64,000 nt of DNA from Chitinophagaceae bacterium (lineage in GTDB: Bacteria > Bacteroidota > Bacteroidia > Chitinophagales > Chitinophagaceae), in the NCBI GenBank assembly GCA_947459295.1, contig CANHCY010000005.1:21602-85601 (forward strand). The letters run 5' to 3'. The translations under genes were made by a program, and so were the position numbers. The notes beneath the pieces are model-generated. The model was not told the origin of the DNA. It saw only the letters and a list, made by a program, of their open reading frames with translations, and did not search any database. The first letter of the stretch is position 1. Each line of letters opens with the position of its first letter. This document shows, one piece after another, positions 45,838 to 56,006 of this stretch.

Positions 45838-46488
45838 TTAAAATTTAATAACAATAAGTGCTGTTGCCAGGCTTGCAAAACTTACATACGCAGCAGCACG
45901 GTGGTAAGGTTTTAAAGACACATTGTCTTCGATTTGTGTTGCAAGTATATTGGTTGCAATCATGCCCGAAAGGTGCAGCACGGCAAGCCATTTATGCAAA
46001 CGAATCGACGTGATTTTTTTATCGCGGCTAAACGTAGAGGGTGGGGCAAAAAGCCCGTTTAGTGCAGTAAATCCGTAACTAAGGTTTACGGCCATACCCA
46101 TATTTTCGTGTAGATCTTTTACTTTATAATCACCTTTATATAACTGACCTCCAATAACGCCCTGTGCTAACATTCCACCGAGTGTAACAAAGCCCCCAAT
46201 CTGGTGAAGCTGCAACATGGTTCTTCGGATTTTCAGGTCTTTTTGTTTGTTAGCAACTAAGTCATTACCGCTATACCTGTTTTTTAAGAGGCCATTGTTA
46301 CCCCACAACACGCGCTGCGTAAAAAGCATTTTAGCCGGTGGTTGTATTAGGCTCGAGTCTACTTTATTATCACTTATTAGTTGTTGTAACAATGAATCGG
46401 TTTGAGCTGTGGTAGGTTGTGCGCAAAACAAACAAGCCACCAAAAAACCTAATAGATATGTTTTATAAAATGGTGTACGCTTATACAT
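45838..46488 (-). CDS. Cytochrome b561-like multi-pass membrane protein
   Basis: A 216-residue protein with a signal peptide (LGFLVACLFCAQPTTAQ) and four later hydrophobic helices. Helix starts carry His95 (LQLHQIGGF), His127 (DLHENMGMAVN), His165 and His172 (IRLHKWLAVLHLSG) and His196 (PYHRAAAYV). This spacing of His resembles the four haem ligands of cytochrome b561. No standard named motif is decisive. It precedes a YceI gene by 3 bases, as in the E. coli yceJI pair. A b561-type haem quinol oxidase paired with YceI is the best guess; the signal-peptide prefix of about 80 residues is unusual. Confidence 0.6.
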   Translation of the reverse strand: MYKRTPFYKTYLLGFLVACLFCAQPTTAQTDSLLQQLISDNKVDSSLIQPPAKMLFTQRVLWGNNGLLKNRYSGNDLVANKQKDLKIRRTMLQLHQIGGFVTLGGMLAQGVIGGQLYKGDYKVKDLHENMGMAVNLSYGFTALNGLFAPPSTFSRDKKITSIRLHKWLAVLHLSGMIATNILATQIEDNVSLKPYHRAAAYVSFASLATALIVIKF

Positions 46489-46528
46489 ACTTTAAAATTA
46501 TTATGTGAAAACTGCTTCTTGATTCAAT

Positions 46529-48085
46529 TTACGCATAATCATTGAAAGCGTCATCATCCATGCCCATATCGCCTAGGTTAATCATGCTTCCCATCATATC
46601 ATTGAATTCAATTTTACCATCAATCATTTTTTTGCTGATGATTGAATAAGATGATAGGCCGTGCAAAACAAATTCCATTAATAATGCAGACTGCTTTTCA
46701 CCAGCTTGCGGAAAATGTTTTTTTACAATCCCAAATAAACCATCCACTTTATAGAGTTCGATTATTTTATCTTCATCTTTCATGTCTAAAAATAAATCAA
46801 GATGATTGCCAGCATCAAACCATTTTGCAATTGATGCATATGGGTTTTCGGGTTGCTTTTGTTCGGGCGCATTGGCAGCTGATTTTTTTGGCGCCTTACG
46901 CTTTTTTACATCATCTGGATTTGGAAAATAAGTAACAAATACAGTACGAATTGATTTGTTTAATAAGTTAAGTGCTACTTCGTAAGGACCCTCTTGTTCT
47001 CCTTCGTATACCAGTTCAATTTTTCCAGTGATGGCAGGTATAATTCCTGACAAATCACTAATCCAAACCTGTGTGATAGCTTGGTTATGAATAATAGCTC
47101 TTCGCTCTGCACTGCTTACGGCTGCTTCATACGCAGCGATTGTTAAACGCGCACTCACACCACTTTTTTTATCTACAAACTCGTTGGTACGCGCTTCAAA
47201 AGAAACTTGTTCGATGAGTCTTTTTATTAAGTCACTGACTTCAACTTTATCTTTTTGAGCCGGTAAAATATTGGCTTCTTGCTCTGTAATGGCAAGGGAG
47301 GTTTCAATCGTTTTTGGATAGTGTGTAAGTATCTGACTTTCTATTCTATCTTTTAATGGCGTAACAATACTTCCTCTGTTGGTATAGTCTTCGGGGTTTG
47401 CTGTAAACACAAATAAAATATCAAGTGGCATACGGAGTTTAAATCCTCTAATTTGTATGTCGCCTTCTTGTAAAATATTAAATAATGAAACCTGAATTCT
47501 TGCTTGCAAATCAGGTAGCTCGTTGATTACAAATATGCAACGGTTACTTCTTGGGATAATACCGTAATGAATGACTTTTTCATCGGCAAAACTTAGTTTT
47601 AAATTAGCTGCCTTAATGGGGTCAATATCTCCAATTAAATCGGATACACTCACATCTGGTGTAGCTAGTTTTTCGCCATAACGGGCGCTTTTGTGTACCC
47701 AGTGGATCGGCGTTTCATCGCCATGCTCTGCTATAAGGTCTACAGCAAAGCGGCTTAGGGGCTGCAAAGGATCGTCATTTACCTCAGAACCGGCAATTGT
47801 TGGTATATACTCATCGAGTAAGTCCACCATTTGACGCGCCATCCTGGTTTTTGCTTGACCACGAAGCCCTAAAAACAAAATATTATGACGGCTTAAAAGG
47901 GCACGTTCTACATCTGGTATTACCGTGTCTTCGTAACCTAAAATACCTTCAAAAGCGTTTTCTTTATTTTGAATGCTGGCAATTAGATTATCGCGCACTT
48001 CATCCTTAATAGATTTAGACTTATATCCTGATTTTTTTAAATCACCAAGTGTTACAATTTTTTTAATATCGATTTGCTTACTCAT
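46529..48085 (-). CDS. MoxR/magnesium-chelatase-type AAA+ ATPase
   Basis: A 518-residue protein. The Walker A region is LFLGLRGQAKTRMAR (G-L-R-G-Q-A-K-T). The Walker B region is CIFVINELPDLQARIQ, where the usual Asp before Glu is Asn. Sensor 1 is LFVFTANPEDYTNRG, and the arginine-finger region DRIESQILTHYPKT follows. The C-terminal 100 residues form a helical tail with a Lys/Pro-rich linker (KKRKAPKKSAANAPEQ). It starts 2 bases after the VWA gene and forms the standard MoxR-plus-VWA pair, used for chaperone-like metal or cofactor insertion or complex assembly. Its client is unknown. Confidence 0.88.
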   Translation of the reverse strand: MSKQIDIKKIVTLGDLKKSGYKSKSIKDEVRDNLIASIQNKENAFEGILGYEDTVIPDVERALLSRHNILFLGLRGQAKTRMARQMVDLLDEYIPTIAGSEVNDDPLQPLSRFAVDLIAEHGDETPIHWVHKSARYGEKLATPDVSVSDLIGDIDPIKAANLKLSFADEKVIHYGIIPRSNRCIFVINELPDLQARIQVSLFNILQEGDIQIRGFKLRMPLDILFVFTANPEDYTNRGSIVTPLKDRIESQILTHYPKTIETSLAITEQEANILPAQKDKVEVSDLIKRLIEQVSFEARTNEFVDKKSGVSARLTIAAYEAAVSSAERRAIIHNQAITQVWISDLSGIIPAITGKIELVYEGEQEGPYEVALNLLNKSIRTVFVTYFPNPDDVKKRKAPKKSAANAPEQKQPENPYASIAKWFDAGNHLDLFLDMKDEDKIIELYKVDGLFGIVKKHFPQAGEKQSALLMEFVLHGLSSYSIISKKMIDGKIEFNDMMGSMINLGDMGMDDDAFNDYA

Positions 48086-48087
48086 AA

Positions 48088-49185
48088 TTAATACAATGTT
48101 TTTCTTTTGCCACTTTCAAAATCATTAAAAATAAAACTACCTAAATTGTCAAGTGACGCAAAATAGGCTTTACCATTATTCATTTCTGTAAACTCTTCTA
48201 CAAACTTTTGTAAATACGGATCCGAAGCAATCATAAATGTTGTAATCGGAATTTTTAATTTCTTACACTGTGCCGCCAAATTAATACAACGGTTTACCAC
48301 TTTACGGTCTAGCCCAAAACTATTTTTATAATAACGACCGCCGATTTTTAAACAAGTTGGTTTGCCATCCGTAATCATAAATATTTGCTTATTCGACGTT
48401 TTACGTTTGCGTAGTATATCCATCGCTAACTCAAGCCCAGCAACGGTATTGGTATGATAAGGCCCTACTTGTAAATAGGGAAGGTCTTTAATTTCTACCT
48501 GCCATGCGTCGTTACCAAATACCACAATATCGATGGTGTCTTTTGGATATTTTTTGGTGATGAGTTCGCAAAGTGCCATTGCTACTTTTTTTGCTGGCGT
48601 GATTCTATCCTCACCATATAAAATCATGGAGTGCGAAATATCAATCATGAGCACCGTTGACGTTTGGGTTTTAAAATCCGCCTCTCTAATGACCAAATCG
48701 TCTTCGTGCATCGAAAAAGAATCGACACCTCTATTAATTTGTGCATTTTTGATACTCTCCGTAAAATCAATTTGCTCCATTAAATCACCAAACTGAAAGG
48801 AACGGGTATCTGAATTGATATCGCCGGTTGGTCCGGCCTTAGTGGTGCTATGGTTTCCTTGTTTTCCTTTTTTTAATTTACCAAAAATTTCCTCCAAACT
48901 TTTTTGACGAATAGTTTGTTCGGTTTTTGCAGTGATTGCAAACTTACCGTCTTGTGGATTTTCTTTTAAGTAACCGTTTTGCTTGAGGTCTTCAATAAAA
49001 TCACCCACGCCGTATTCGTCATCGGTAAATTTATGGGTGCGGTCTAGTTGATTGAGCCAGTCTAACGCCTCTGTAGCATCACCACTGGTATAATTTAATA
49101 GCTGGGTAAAGATGTCAAGCATCTGCTCAAATTTAGATTTTGAGTTTTCGCCAGGTACAAAATTGATGAAACGATGTCCAATCAT
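48088..49185 (-). CDS. VWA-domain protein, partner of the MoxR-type ATPase
   Basis: A 365-residue cytoplasmic protein without a signal peptide. The N-terminal 130 residues are helical (FTQLLNYTSGDATEALDWLNQLDR). The VWA domain follows with MIDISHSM, a MIDAS D-x-S-x-S, then DTIDIVVFGNDA and QIFMITDGKPTCLK with the second and third metal-site residues. It is first in the pair with the ATPase gene (2-base gap). Together they resemble magnesium-chelatase D/I-like modules rather than chlorophyll enzymes; no porphyrin gene is nearby. Confidence 0.87.
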   Translation of the reverse strand: MIGHRFINFVPGENSKSKFEQMLDIFTQLLNYTSGDATEALDWLNQLDRTHKFTDDEYGVGDFIEDLKQNGYLKENPQDGKFAITAKTEQTIRQKSLEEIFGKLKKGKQGNHSTTKAGPTGDINSDTRSFQFGDLMEQIDFTESIKNAQINRGVDSFSMHEDDLVIREADFKTQTSTVLMIDISHSMILYGEDRITPAKKVAMALCELITKKYPKDTIDIVVFGNDAWQVEIKDLPYLQVGPYHTNTVAGLELAMDILRKRKTSNKQIFMITDGKPTCLKIGGRYYKNSFGLDRKVVNRCINLAAQCKKLKIPITTFMIASDPYLQKFVEEFTEMNNGKAYFASLDNLGSFIFNDFESGKRKTLY

Positions 49186-49213
49186 AGGTATCTAAAGTAA
49201 CAAATAGTGCGCA

Positions 49214-50440
49214 CTAAAGTTCGTTTTTGTGCATACCAAAGGCTTTATACATTCTAGACCGGTCAAACATTTTTTCGTTATTGGAAATGAAGATTGCTGC
49301 AACACCGTTACCAATAAAGTTGGTAATAGCCCTAGCTTCAGACATAAATCGGTCTACGCCAAGTAATAATGCCAGTCCTTCTATTGGAATAACTTTGGTG
49401 GCAGTTAAGGTAGAAGCTAAAATAATAAACCCACTGCCCGTTACACCAGCTGCGCCTTTGGAAGTTACCATTAAAATACCAATGATGGTTATGATTTGCT
49501 CTAAACTAAGTTGAATATGAAAAACCTGGGCCAAAAAAATGATGGCCATAGATAAATAAATAGAAGTGCCGTCCAAATTAAATGAATAGCCAGCGGGGAC
49601 CACAAGACCTACCACAGATTTGTGGCAACCCATATGCTCTAGTTTTTCCATGAGTGATGGCATGGCGGCTTCTGAAGAAGAAGTACCTAACACAATGAGT
49701 AGTTCATTTTTAATAAATCCTAAATACTTCCAAATGCTAATTTTATAATAACGCAGCACGGCGCCGAGCATCAAAAAAATAAACAATGCCATTGTAATGT
49801 ATACGCAGGCCATCAGCTTTCCTAAGGGTAATAATGTTGCTACACCATATTTACCAATCGTGTACGCCATACCGCCAAAAGCACCAATAGGCGCTAGTTT
49901 CATAACCAGGTGAAGTCCCCTAAAAACATATTTTGACATCCAGTATACCTTAGGTAAAATAGCTTCTTTGGATTTTAATTTGCTTATAACAATACCTGCA
50001 ATAATTGCAAATAGTAAAACCTGAATCGTCGAATTGTCTTTAAAAAACTGAATCCATGAAATAGAAACATTACCACTACTGTATTTTGAAATATCTCCTT
50101 TGGCTACAATACTGGTATTAACAGATGCACCTGGCTCTAACAAATAGCCAACTCCAATTCCAATTAACAAAGCAATAGTGGTAATGATTTCGAAATATAA
50201 TAGGGCCTTGCCGCCAACTTTTCCTACTTTTTTTAAATCCCCCATCCCACAAATACCGGTTACAATGGTTAGTAAAATAATAGGATTGATAAAAAGTTTA
50301 ATAACGTCAATAAAATATTTACCTAAGGGTTGCATTGCTACGCCTGTTGCAGGAAAAAAATGTCCTACGAGTATCCCAGATGTGATAGCAAATAATACCC
50401 AAAAAGTTAAGTTGGTTGCGATTTTTTTTATCATCTTCAC
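49214..50440 (-). CDS. Dicarboxylate/amino acid:cation symporter (DctA/GltP family)
   Basis: A 408-residue multi-pass protein with DAACS motifs. TSSSEAAMPSLMEKL is the serine-rich re-entrant hairpin, NLDGTSIYLS is the NMDGT equivalent, and GAAGVTGSGFIIL is the second hairpin. ATNLTFWVLFAITSGILVGHFFP is typical of the first helix. The form of the serine hairpin leans to DctA-like C4-dicarboxylate transporters over glutamate carriers. It lies 13 bases downstream of the SGNH hydrolase gene, so it may be read through from the SusCD unit. Confidence 0.92.
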   Translation of the reverse strand: MKMIKKIATNLTFWVLFAITSGILVGHFFPATGVAMQPLGKYFIDVIKLFINPIILLTIVTGICGMGDLKKVGKVGGKALLYFEIITTIALLIGIGVGYLLEPGASVNTSIVAKGDISKYSSGNVSISWIQFFKDNSTIQVLLFAIIAGIVISKLKSKEAILPKVYWMSKYVFRGLHLVMKLAPIGAFGGMAYTIGKYGVATLLPLGKLMACVYITMALFIFLMLGAVLRYYKISIWKYLGFIKNELLIVLGTSSSEAAMPSLMEKLEHMGCHKSVVGLVVPAGYSFNLDGTSIYLSMAIIFLAQVFHIQLSLEQIITIIGILMVTSKGAAGVTGSGFIILASTLTATKVIPIEGLALLLGVDRFMSEARAITNFIGNGVAAIFISNNEKMFDRSRMYKAFGMHKNEL

Positions 50441-50453
50441 GCGCTTAAGGATT

Positions 50454-51209
50454 CTACTGAATCACACTGTTTACAATACTTACACAAGACTCCATTTCAG
50501 CATCCGTTAATTGCATGATTCTAAAAGTCTCCCCATCCTTATCAAAATAATTATATACCGTAGCATATTTTTTTGGTAATGTGCCTGTGATTTTTTTAAT
50601 GAAATTTAATGCAATTAAAAAGGTTCCAACAGCAGACGGATGTGATCCATCGGGATGAAACAAGTTCATGCTAGGAAAGGTTTTCCTCGCCAAATCAAAG
50701 CTAGATCCAACGGGTACATTTACCGCATTTTCTGCCGCCGCTAATGCATTATAAACTTCATTAATTTTTAATTGGGTTTCCGGTGTTTTTTCTCTGGCCC
50801 AAGTATTATAGAGGTAAGGCTTTGCTCCATTTGCACGGATATAATTACAAAATAGCTGACCATACGTAAGCAGGCTGTCTTTATGTTCCAACGGCCACAT
50901 GCTATTGTCTTGAATCACTACAATATCAAATTTATTAGCAGCGATTATTTGTTTTGACTTTAGACCCCTAGCACTATTCCAGTGTTGACCAAGTGTTGCT
51001 GCGCCAACTGTAGATTTTTTACAAATAATTTTAGTATCCATACTATCTGTAATCAACCCAATCATTTGGGCTAAATTGTTGTAGTAGACATAACTATTTC
51101 CAACAAAGAGCACCCTTACCGTATCTTTCTTTTCAAACGCAAAGGATTGATTTGAAAAAACGAAAAATAACAATATTACCGCTATTCTATAAGCCATCTT
51201 TTGATTCAT
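50454..51209 (-). CDS. SGNH-family secreted hydrolase (esterase/lipase-like)
   Basis: A 251-residue protein with a signal peptide (VILLFFVFSNQSFAF). SGNH blocks are visible: RVLFVGNSYVYYNNLAQ (block I Ser in G-N-S), a Gly-containing block II region, VVIQDNSMWP (block III Asn) and DGSHPSAVGTFLIAL (block V Asp/His). This group includes carbohydrate esterases. It follows SusD by 23 bases, so it probably deacylates the glycan handled by this SusC/SusD system. No other enzyme is in the unit. Confidence 0.85.
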   Translation of the reverse strand: MNQKMAYRIAVILLFFVFSNQSFAFEKKDTVRVLFVGNSYVYYNNLAQMIGLITDSMDTKIICKKSTVGAATLGQHWNSARGLKSKQIIAANKFDIVVIQDNSMWPLEHKDSLLTYGQLFCNYIRANGAKPYLYNTWAREKTPETQLKINEVYNALAAAENAVNVPVGSSFDLARKTFPSMNLFHPDGSHPSAVGTFLIALNFIKKITGTLPKKYATVYNYFDKDGETFRIMQLTDAEMESCVSIVNSVIQ

Positions 51210-51232
51210 AACAACTGTACAGTTAACAAATA

Positions 51233-52828
51233 TTAAAATCCAGGATTTTGAACCATATTTGGGTTATTCTGAACCTGCGTAACCGGGATTGGTAAAATTG
51301 TTCTATTGTAAAAATTTGAAGTTGTAGCGCTATACTGAATCAACCTTGAAGTTGCATTTCCACCAGAACTAATTTTTACAAAACTTATTTGTGTTCTATT
51401 CAAATCAAATAAACGCTGTCCTTCAAAAGCAAATTCTTTTCTGCGTTCAACAATAATACTATCGAGGTATCCATTTGCAGAAATACTTCCTGATGGAGGT
51501 GTACCAGTAAGGACTGCGTTAAATGGTCTGGTTGCAGATGCAGTATCTCTAGATTTTCTGATAAGATTAATATCTGTTAAAGAATTCGTTAAAAGTGCAG
51601 GATTACTATTTGCAACAGCGAGTCTTGCATTTGCTTCTCCTCTAATCAAATACATTTCTGCAAACCTCAACACCTTAATGTTTTCCATGTATGTAGAAAT
51701 GTTGATATACTTAGTAGGAAGTGGCACATTCGTTTCTCCACCCAACGAATTTCTATCACCGAGTGCAACAAATCCTCTTCTAACATCGGTAGCAGAATAG
51801 GCTTCATACAAACCTCTAAAAGTAGACAGGGTTGTACCCGTACTTCTACTATTCATCGAATTTCTGGTACCTAACATTTCGCCATAACCTTGTTGGCTAC
51901 ACAAATAAGCATATGAATCAACACCTGGATTATCGTTGGTATTATTTGCTATTTCAAATATAGACTCAGCACTATTTTGTGTTCTAAAATCTTGTAGCAT
52001 GTTTCCAAATGTGTAAAGCGCATAACGTCCAGATGCAATTACCTGATTGGCAGCATCAGCAGCGCTTGCCCAATCTTGTTTATATACAGATACTCTTGCT
52101 TTTAATGCCAAAGTAGAAAAACGGTTCATGCGAATTTTGAACAACGTATTATTTACAACACCGTTACTTATCACATTTCCCGTTTGAGGTAAAAGTGCAA
52201 TTGCAGCTGTTATATCTTTGTCAATTTGTGCATACACTTCTGCGGCTGTATTTCTTGCAGGATACACCACTTCTGTAATATTTACGATTGGCTTAATCAC
52301 AAGTGGAACGCCTAAATGCGACCCGTCGGCAGTGAAATTTAAAGGGCGTGCAAAAAACTTCATGAGGTCAAAATAAACAAGTGCTCTAACGGCATATGCT
52401 TCACCCACTAGTTGTGCAGCTTCTTCTTGCTCTAATGATGTTGCTATTTTTTTAATGTTAGCCTCATTTGCAATAATAGCATTGGTATTGGTAACAATTT
52501 GATACATCTGGCTCCACATTCTACTTACGTTAGCATCTGTTGCTGTGTGTGTCACGGTATTCATACCGGTGTATCTATTACCCGTTCTCACACTTCTAGT
52601 AGCATTATCAGAAAGTACTTCCGGAATCACCATGGCATCTCTACCATAATAACTATATGATTGCATCATAGAGTAAAGTCCATTAACAGCTGCTCTTGAA
52701 GTTGCCATACTTTTAAATACGTCTTCGGTGAGCACACTTTGTTGTGGTTTAACGTCTAAAAAATCTTTACTACATGATGCCATGAATAGTAAAGAACTAA
52801 TAACTAATATTGAATATATTTTTTTCAT
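51233..52828 (-). CDS. SusD/RagB-family nutrient-binding outer-membrane lipoprotein
   Basis: Start at the ATG at 52826-52828 (MKKIYSILVISSLLFMASC), which gives a lipoprotein signal with the lipid Cys in FMASC; a longer start 6 codons upstream is less natural. The product is about 531 residues. SusD hallmarks include KDFLDVKPQQSVLTEDVFKSMA, helical TPR-like segments with GEAYAVRALVYFDLMKFFARP, and VLRFAEMYLIRGEANARLA near the end. SusD covers the SusC barrel and captures glycan or peptide fragments. It lies 18 bases downstream of the SusC-type gene. The substrate cannot be told. Confidence 0.95.
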   Translation of the reverse strand: MKKIYSILVISSLLFMASCSKDFLDVKPQQSVLTEDVFKSMATSRAAVNGLYSMMQSYSYYGRDAMVIPEVLSDNATRSVRTGNRYTGMNTVTHTATDANVSRMWSQMYQIVTNTNAIIANEANIKKIATSLEQEEAAQLVGEAYAVRALVYFDLMKFFARPLNFTADGSHLGVPLVIKPIVNITEVVYPARNTAAEVYAQIDKDITAAIALLPQTGNVISNGVVNNTLFKIRMNRFSTLALKARVSVYKQDWASAADAANQVIASGRYALYTFGNMLQDFRTQNSAESIFEIANNTNDNPGVDSYAYLCSQQGYGEMLGTRNSMNSRSTGTTLSTFRGLYEAYSATDVRRGFVALGDRNSLGGETNVPLPTKYINISTYMENIKVLRFAEMYLIRGEANARLAVANSNPALLTNSLTDINLIRKSRDTASATRPFNAVLTGTPPSGSISANGYLDSIIVERRKEFAFEGQRLFDLNRTQISFVKISSGGNATSRLIQYSATTSNFYNRTILPIPVTQVQNNPNMVQNPGF

Positions 52829-52846
52829 AAAAGAAACTTTATGCAA

Positions 52847-55800
52847 TTAAAAATTGATGTCTAATCCAAATAAGAAAGTGTTAAATACAGGAGGTCTTTG
52901 AGACATAGTACCATCGATACTCACTTCAGGATCTGTATTGTAACGCTTGTCTTTTACATAGGTAAATAGATTTTGTCCGCGTAAGTAAATTCTTGTACTA
53001 CTAAACTTAAATTTATTTAATAGTGCCGTTGGTAAATTATAAGATAGGGTTACATCTCTTAATCTGATATAACTACCATCATATAAAAACCTGCTACTTT
53101 CAAAACTTCCTGATGAAGATTGTGTGCCTAAAAACACGGGCTTTGGAACATCTGTAATTTGACCTGGTGTAGTCCAGCGTCTAGCGTATTCATATCTACT
53201 TAAACCATTGCTTTGGTCAGAGAAACCAAGGTTAGCATCTGTCTTTTGTAAATAACCATAATCGTCATAAATGGTATTACCCCAAAATGTATACAATTGG
53301 AAACTAAACTTGAAGTTTTTGTAAGAAAAAGTGTTTGTTAAACCACCATAGAATTTAGGAAGTGCACTTCCGTATTGTAAACGCGGAAGGGCCGTTGTAA
53401 ATGCATTCGTGGTTGAGTCTTTTGCGCCACTTCTGTACCATAGTGCCTCACCATTTGCAGGATTCACACCCGCATAACCGCGTTGGAAATGCGTATAAAA
53501 ATCGTTCCCAACATTTCTTAAATAGTTAGCATTACCAGCATAAGCAGGGTCAATTTCTGTAATCGTATTTCTGTTAGTGGTGATATTAAAATCTGTTACC
53601 CACTTAAATCCGTTTTGAGATTTTGGTACGATATTCACAGAAGAAATTGTTAGTTCTATGCCGGTATTTTTCATGGCGCCACTGTTTACTGTAATACTCG
53701 TAACACCATTTACACTTGGAATAGACTGACTAATTAATAAGTCACTTGTCGTTCTAGTATACCACTCAAATGATCCTGATAATCTTCCTTTTAATAATGC
53801 AAAATCAAGACCAATATTTAATGGAATATTTTTTTCCCAAGTAAGGTTATCATTTGCCAATTGATTTTGAGCGAGGCCTGATTGTAAATTATAATCACTT
53901 CCTGCGCCATATAAACCAAAAGATTCAAAATTATCAATACCCTGATTACCTGTGTAACCATAGCTACCTCTTAATTTTAATTCTCTCAACCATTCTACAT
54001 TAAAAAACTTTTCGTTAGAAATATTCCATCCGGCACCAATCGACCAAAATGTTGCTTTTCTAAAATTTTTGGCAAATCTTGAAGAAGCATCTTCTCTGAT
54101 TGATCCAGATAAGAAGTATAAATCTTTATAAGAATAATTGGTGTTAAAAAACTTACTGATTAATCTATTTGCGGTTCCGGTTCCTGTTGTTAATGTTGGA
54201 CTTGAACCTCCTGCAGCAGTTACTGTTCCTGGCGCAATACCATTAACAGAAATATTAATGTCTACATCCGATCTACTCTGCGCCTCGTACCCAGCAAATG
54301 ATTCCAATTTATGGTTGTCGGAAATATCAAATTTATAACGCAAAATATTTGTAGCTACCCAGTTGGTAATGTCTTGGGTATAATTTTCGATTGTTCCTCC
54401 TACTGCTACAATTGCATTACCCACTCTTGGGTCGTACTGTGTACTACTAAATGCGTGGTTGAAATCCATAGCATAAGAACCTTCAAAAGTTAATCCCTTA
54501 ACTATTTTGTAAGTTGCTGCTGCATTTGCAGCTATATTGTATGTTTTAGCTTTTCGCTTTGTGGTTTCAATAACTGCAACTGGATTGTATCCATTGTTAT
54601 AACCAAGCTCATAGGTTTTTCCATCGCTTTTATAGATAGGTAACCATGGTGCTAAACGATACATCGCTCTAACTGGATTTGCAAAAAATGAGCCACCTAA
54701 AAAGTTACTTGTTTGTTGGAAGCTTCCACTAAATCCACCTTTAAAAGAAAGCTTTTTTGTTAACTCAGAAGAAATATTGATACGGTAAGTTGCTTTGTCG
54801 TAGTTGAGTCCTTTTGTAGGTGCTTCTGAATTATAATAACTACCTGAAACAAAATACGTAGACTTATCGTTTCCGCCACTCGCATTTAAATTGTATTGTG
54901 CATATTGACCTTGTCTTAATACTGCATCAAACCAATCGGTGTTGGTTGTTCTGCTAATGCCATTTGCAGTTAACAAAGAATCATAAGAACCCGCTCTATT
55001 TCCAGCGTTCACCCAACCTTCTCTATAATATTGTAGGTATTGATCTGTATTGAGCGTTTTTTGTTCATCACGAATGGTATTGTTATTGATACCGTTTTGA
55101 TAGGTAAAATGAAATTTAGATTTTCCAGACTTACCTTTTTTTGTTGTAATTAATACGACACCGTTTGCAGCTCTTGAACCATATAAAGATGTAGCAGCAG
55201 CATCTTTTAAAATTGACATGGTTTCCACGTCGTTTGGATTGAGACCCGCGATCGTATTACTATTCATTCCAGAAATATCACCACTCACAACAGGGATACC
55301 ATCAATTACATATAATGGGGCAGAGCCTGCATTAATAGAACCAATACCACGAACCCTGATATTTGGAACACCACCTGGTTGACCACTTGCATTGGTTGAT
55401 TGAACACCTGCTACATTACCTTGTATACTTTCTTGTACAGAAGGATTTGGTGCACTTTCAATAACTGAATTTTTTACCGTTGTGGCAGCACCCGTAAATG
55501 AACTTCGTTTTTGATTGGTGTAAGCAAGAACCAACACATCTGAAAGATTGTTTTCAGACTCTTGCATTCTTACAGTTGTCATTTTGGGATCAAAAACAGA
55601 AACGTTTTGGGAAAGTAAATCAACCCTCGAAAATTGAAGGGTAACTCCTTTTTTAACTTTAATAGTAAATACACCATCATCTCCTGAAATGGTGCCCGTT
55701 TTTGACTTTAGTACTTTTACAGAAACATTGGATAGGGGCTGGTTGTCTTTACTTGAGACCACTTTACCCGTAATCGTAATGAGCTCTTCTCCAGCATTAG

Positions 55801-55888
55801 AGTTTGAGCTTTGTGCAAAGGTTTGATTGGTTAGCAATTGAAGTACCACTCCAATAATTGCAACAATCACATGGATGTTTTTTTTCAT
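52847..55888 (-). CDS. SusC/RagA-family TonB-linked outer-membrane receptor
   Basis: A 1,013-residue protein with a signal peptide. A CarboxypepD_reg-like domain spans residues about 37-115 (ITGKVVSSKDNQPLSNVSVKV). The plug has SESAxx-like segments, here VLVLAYTNQKRSSFTGAATTVKNS, then PLYVIDGIPV and MSILKDAAATSLYGSRAANGVV, which are SusC signatures. A long C-terminal barrel follows and ends in Phe (FLFGLDINF). It imports glycans or peptides with SusD. It starts the SusC-SusD-SGNH unit, upstream of which lies a tandem palindrome at 56007-56041. Confidence 0.96.
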   Translation of the reverse strand: MKKNIHVIVAIIGVVLQLLTNQTFAQSSNSNAGEELITITGKVVSSKDNQPLSNVSVKVLKSKTGTISGDDGVFTIKVKKGVTLQFSRVDLLSQNVSVFDPKMTTVRMQESENNLSDVLVLAYTNQKRSSFTGAATTVKNSVIESAPNPSVQESIQGNVAGVQSTNASGQPGGVPNIRVRGIGSINAGSAPLYVIDGIPVVSGDISGMNSNTIAGLNPNDVETMSILKDAAATSLYGSRAANGVVLITTKKGKSGKSKFHFTYQNGINNNTIRDEQKTLNTDQYLQYYREGWVNAGNRAGSYDSLLTANGISRTTNTDWFDAVLRQGQYAQYNLNASGGNDKSTYFVSGSYYNSEAPTKGLNYDKATYRINISSELTKKLSFKGGFSGSFQQTSNFLGGSFFANPVRAMYRLAPWLPIYKSDGKTYELGYNNGYNPVAVIETTKRKAKTYNIAANAAATYKIVKGLTFEGSYAMDFNHAFSSTQYDPRVGNAIVAVGGTIENYTQDITNWVATNILRYKFDISDNHKLESFAGYEAQSRSDVDINISVNGIAPGTVTAAGGSSPTLTTGTGTANRLISKFFNTNYSYKDLYFLSGSIREDASSRFAKNFRKATFWSIGAGWNISNEKFFNVEWLRELKLRGSYGYTGNQGIDNFESFGLYGAGSDYNLQSGLAQNQLANDNLTWEKNIPLNIGLDFALLKGRLSGSFEWYTRTTSDLLISQSIPSVNGVTSITVNSGAMKNTGIELTISSVNIVPKSQNGFKWVTDFNITTNRNTITEIDPAYAGNANYLRNVGNDFYTHFQRGYAGVNPANGEALWYRSGAKDSTTNAFTTALPRLQYGSALPKFYGGLTNTFSYKNFKFSFQLYTFWGNTIYDDYGYLQKTDANLGFSDQSNGLSRYEYARRWTTPGQITDVPKPVFLGTQSSSGSFESSRFLYDGSYIRLRDVTLSYNLPTALLNKFKFSSTRIYLRGQNLFTYVKDKRYNTDPEVSIDGTMSQRPPVFNTFLFGLDINF

Positions 55889-56006
55889 ATAGCGTAGTTA
55901 TATCGTGAAAAAATAGCTTGGCATAGCTATTCTGGTAAACAAATTACAATACATAACCTGAGCGCAGGGTTTTTGTTGTTTCTAAAGCATTATTAAATAA
56001 ATTTAG

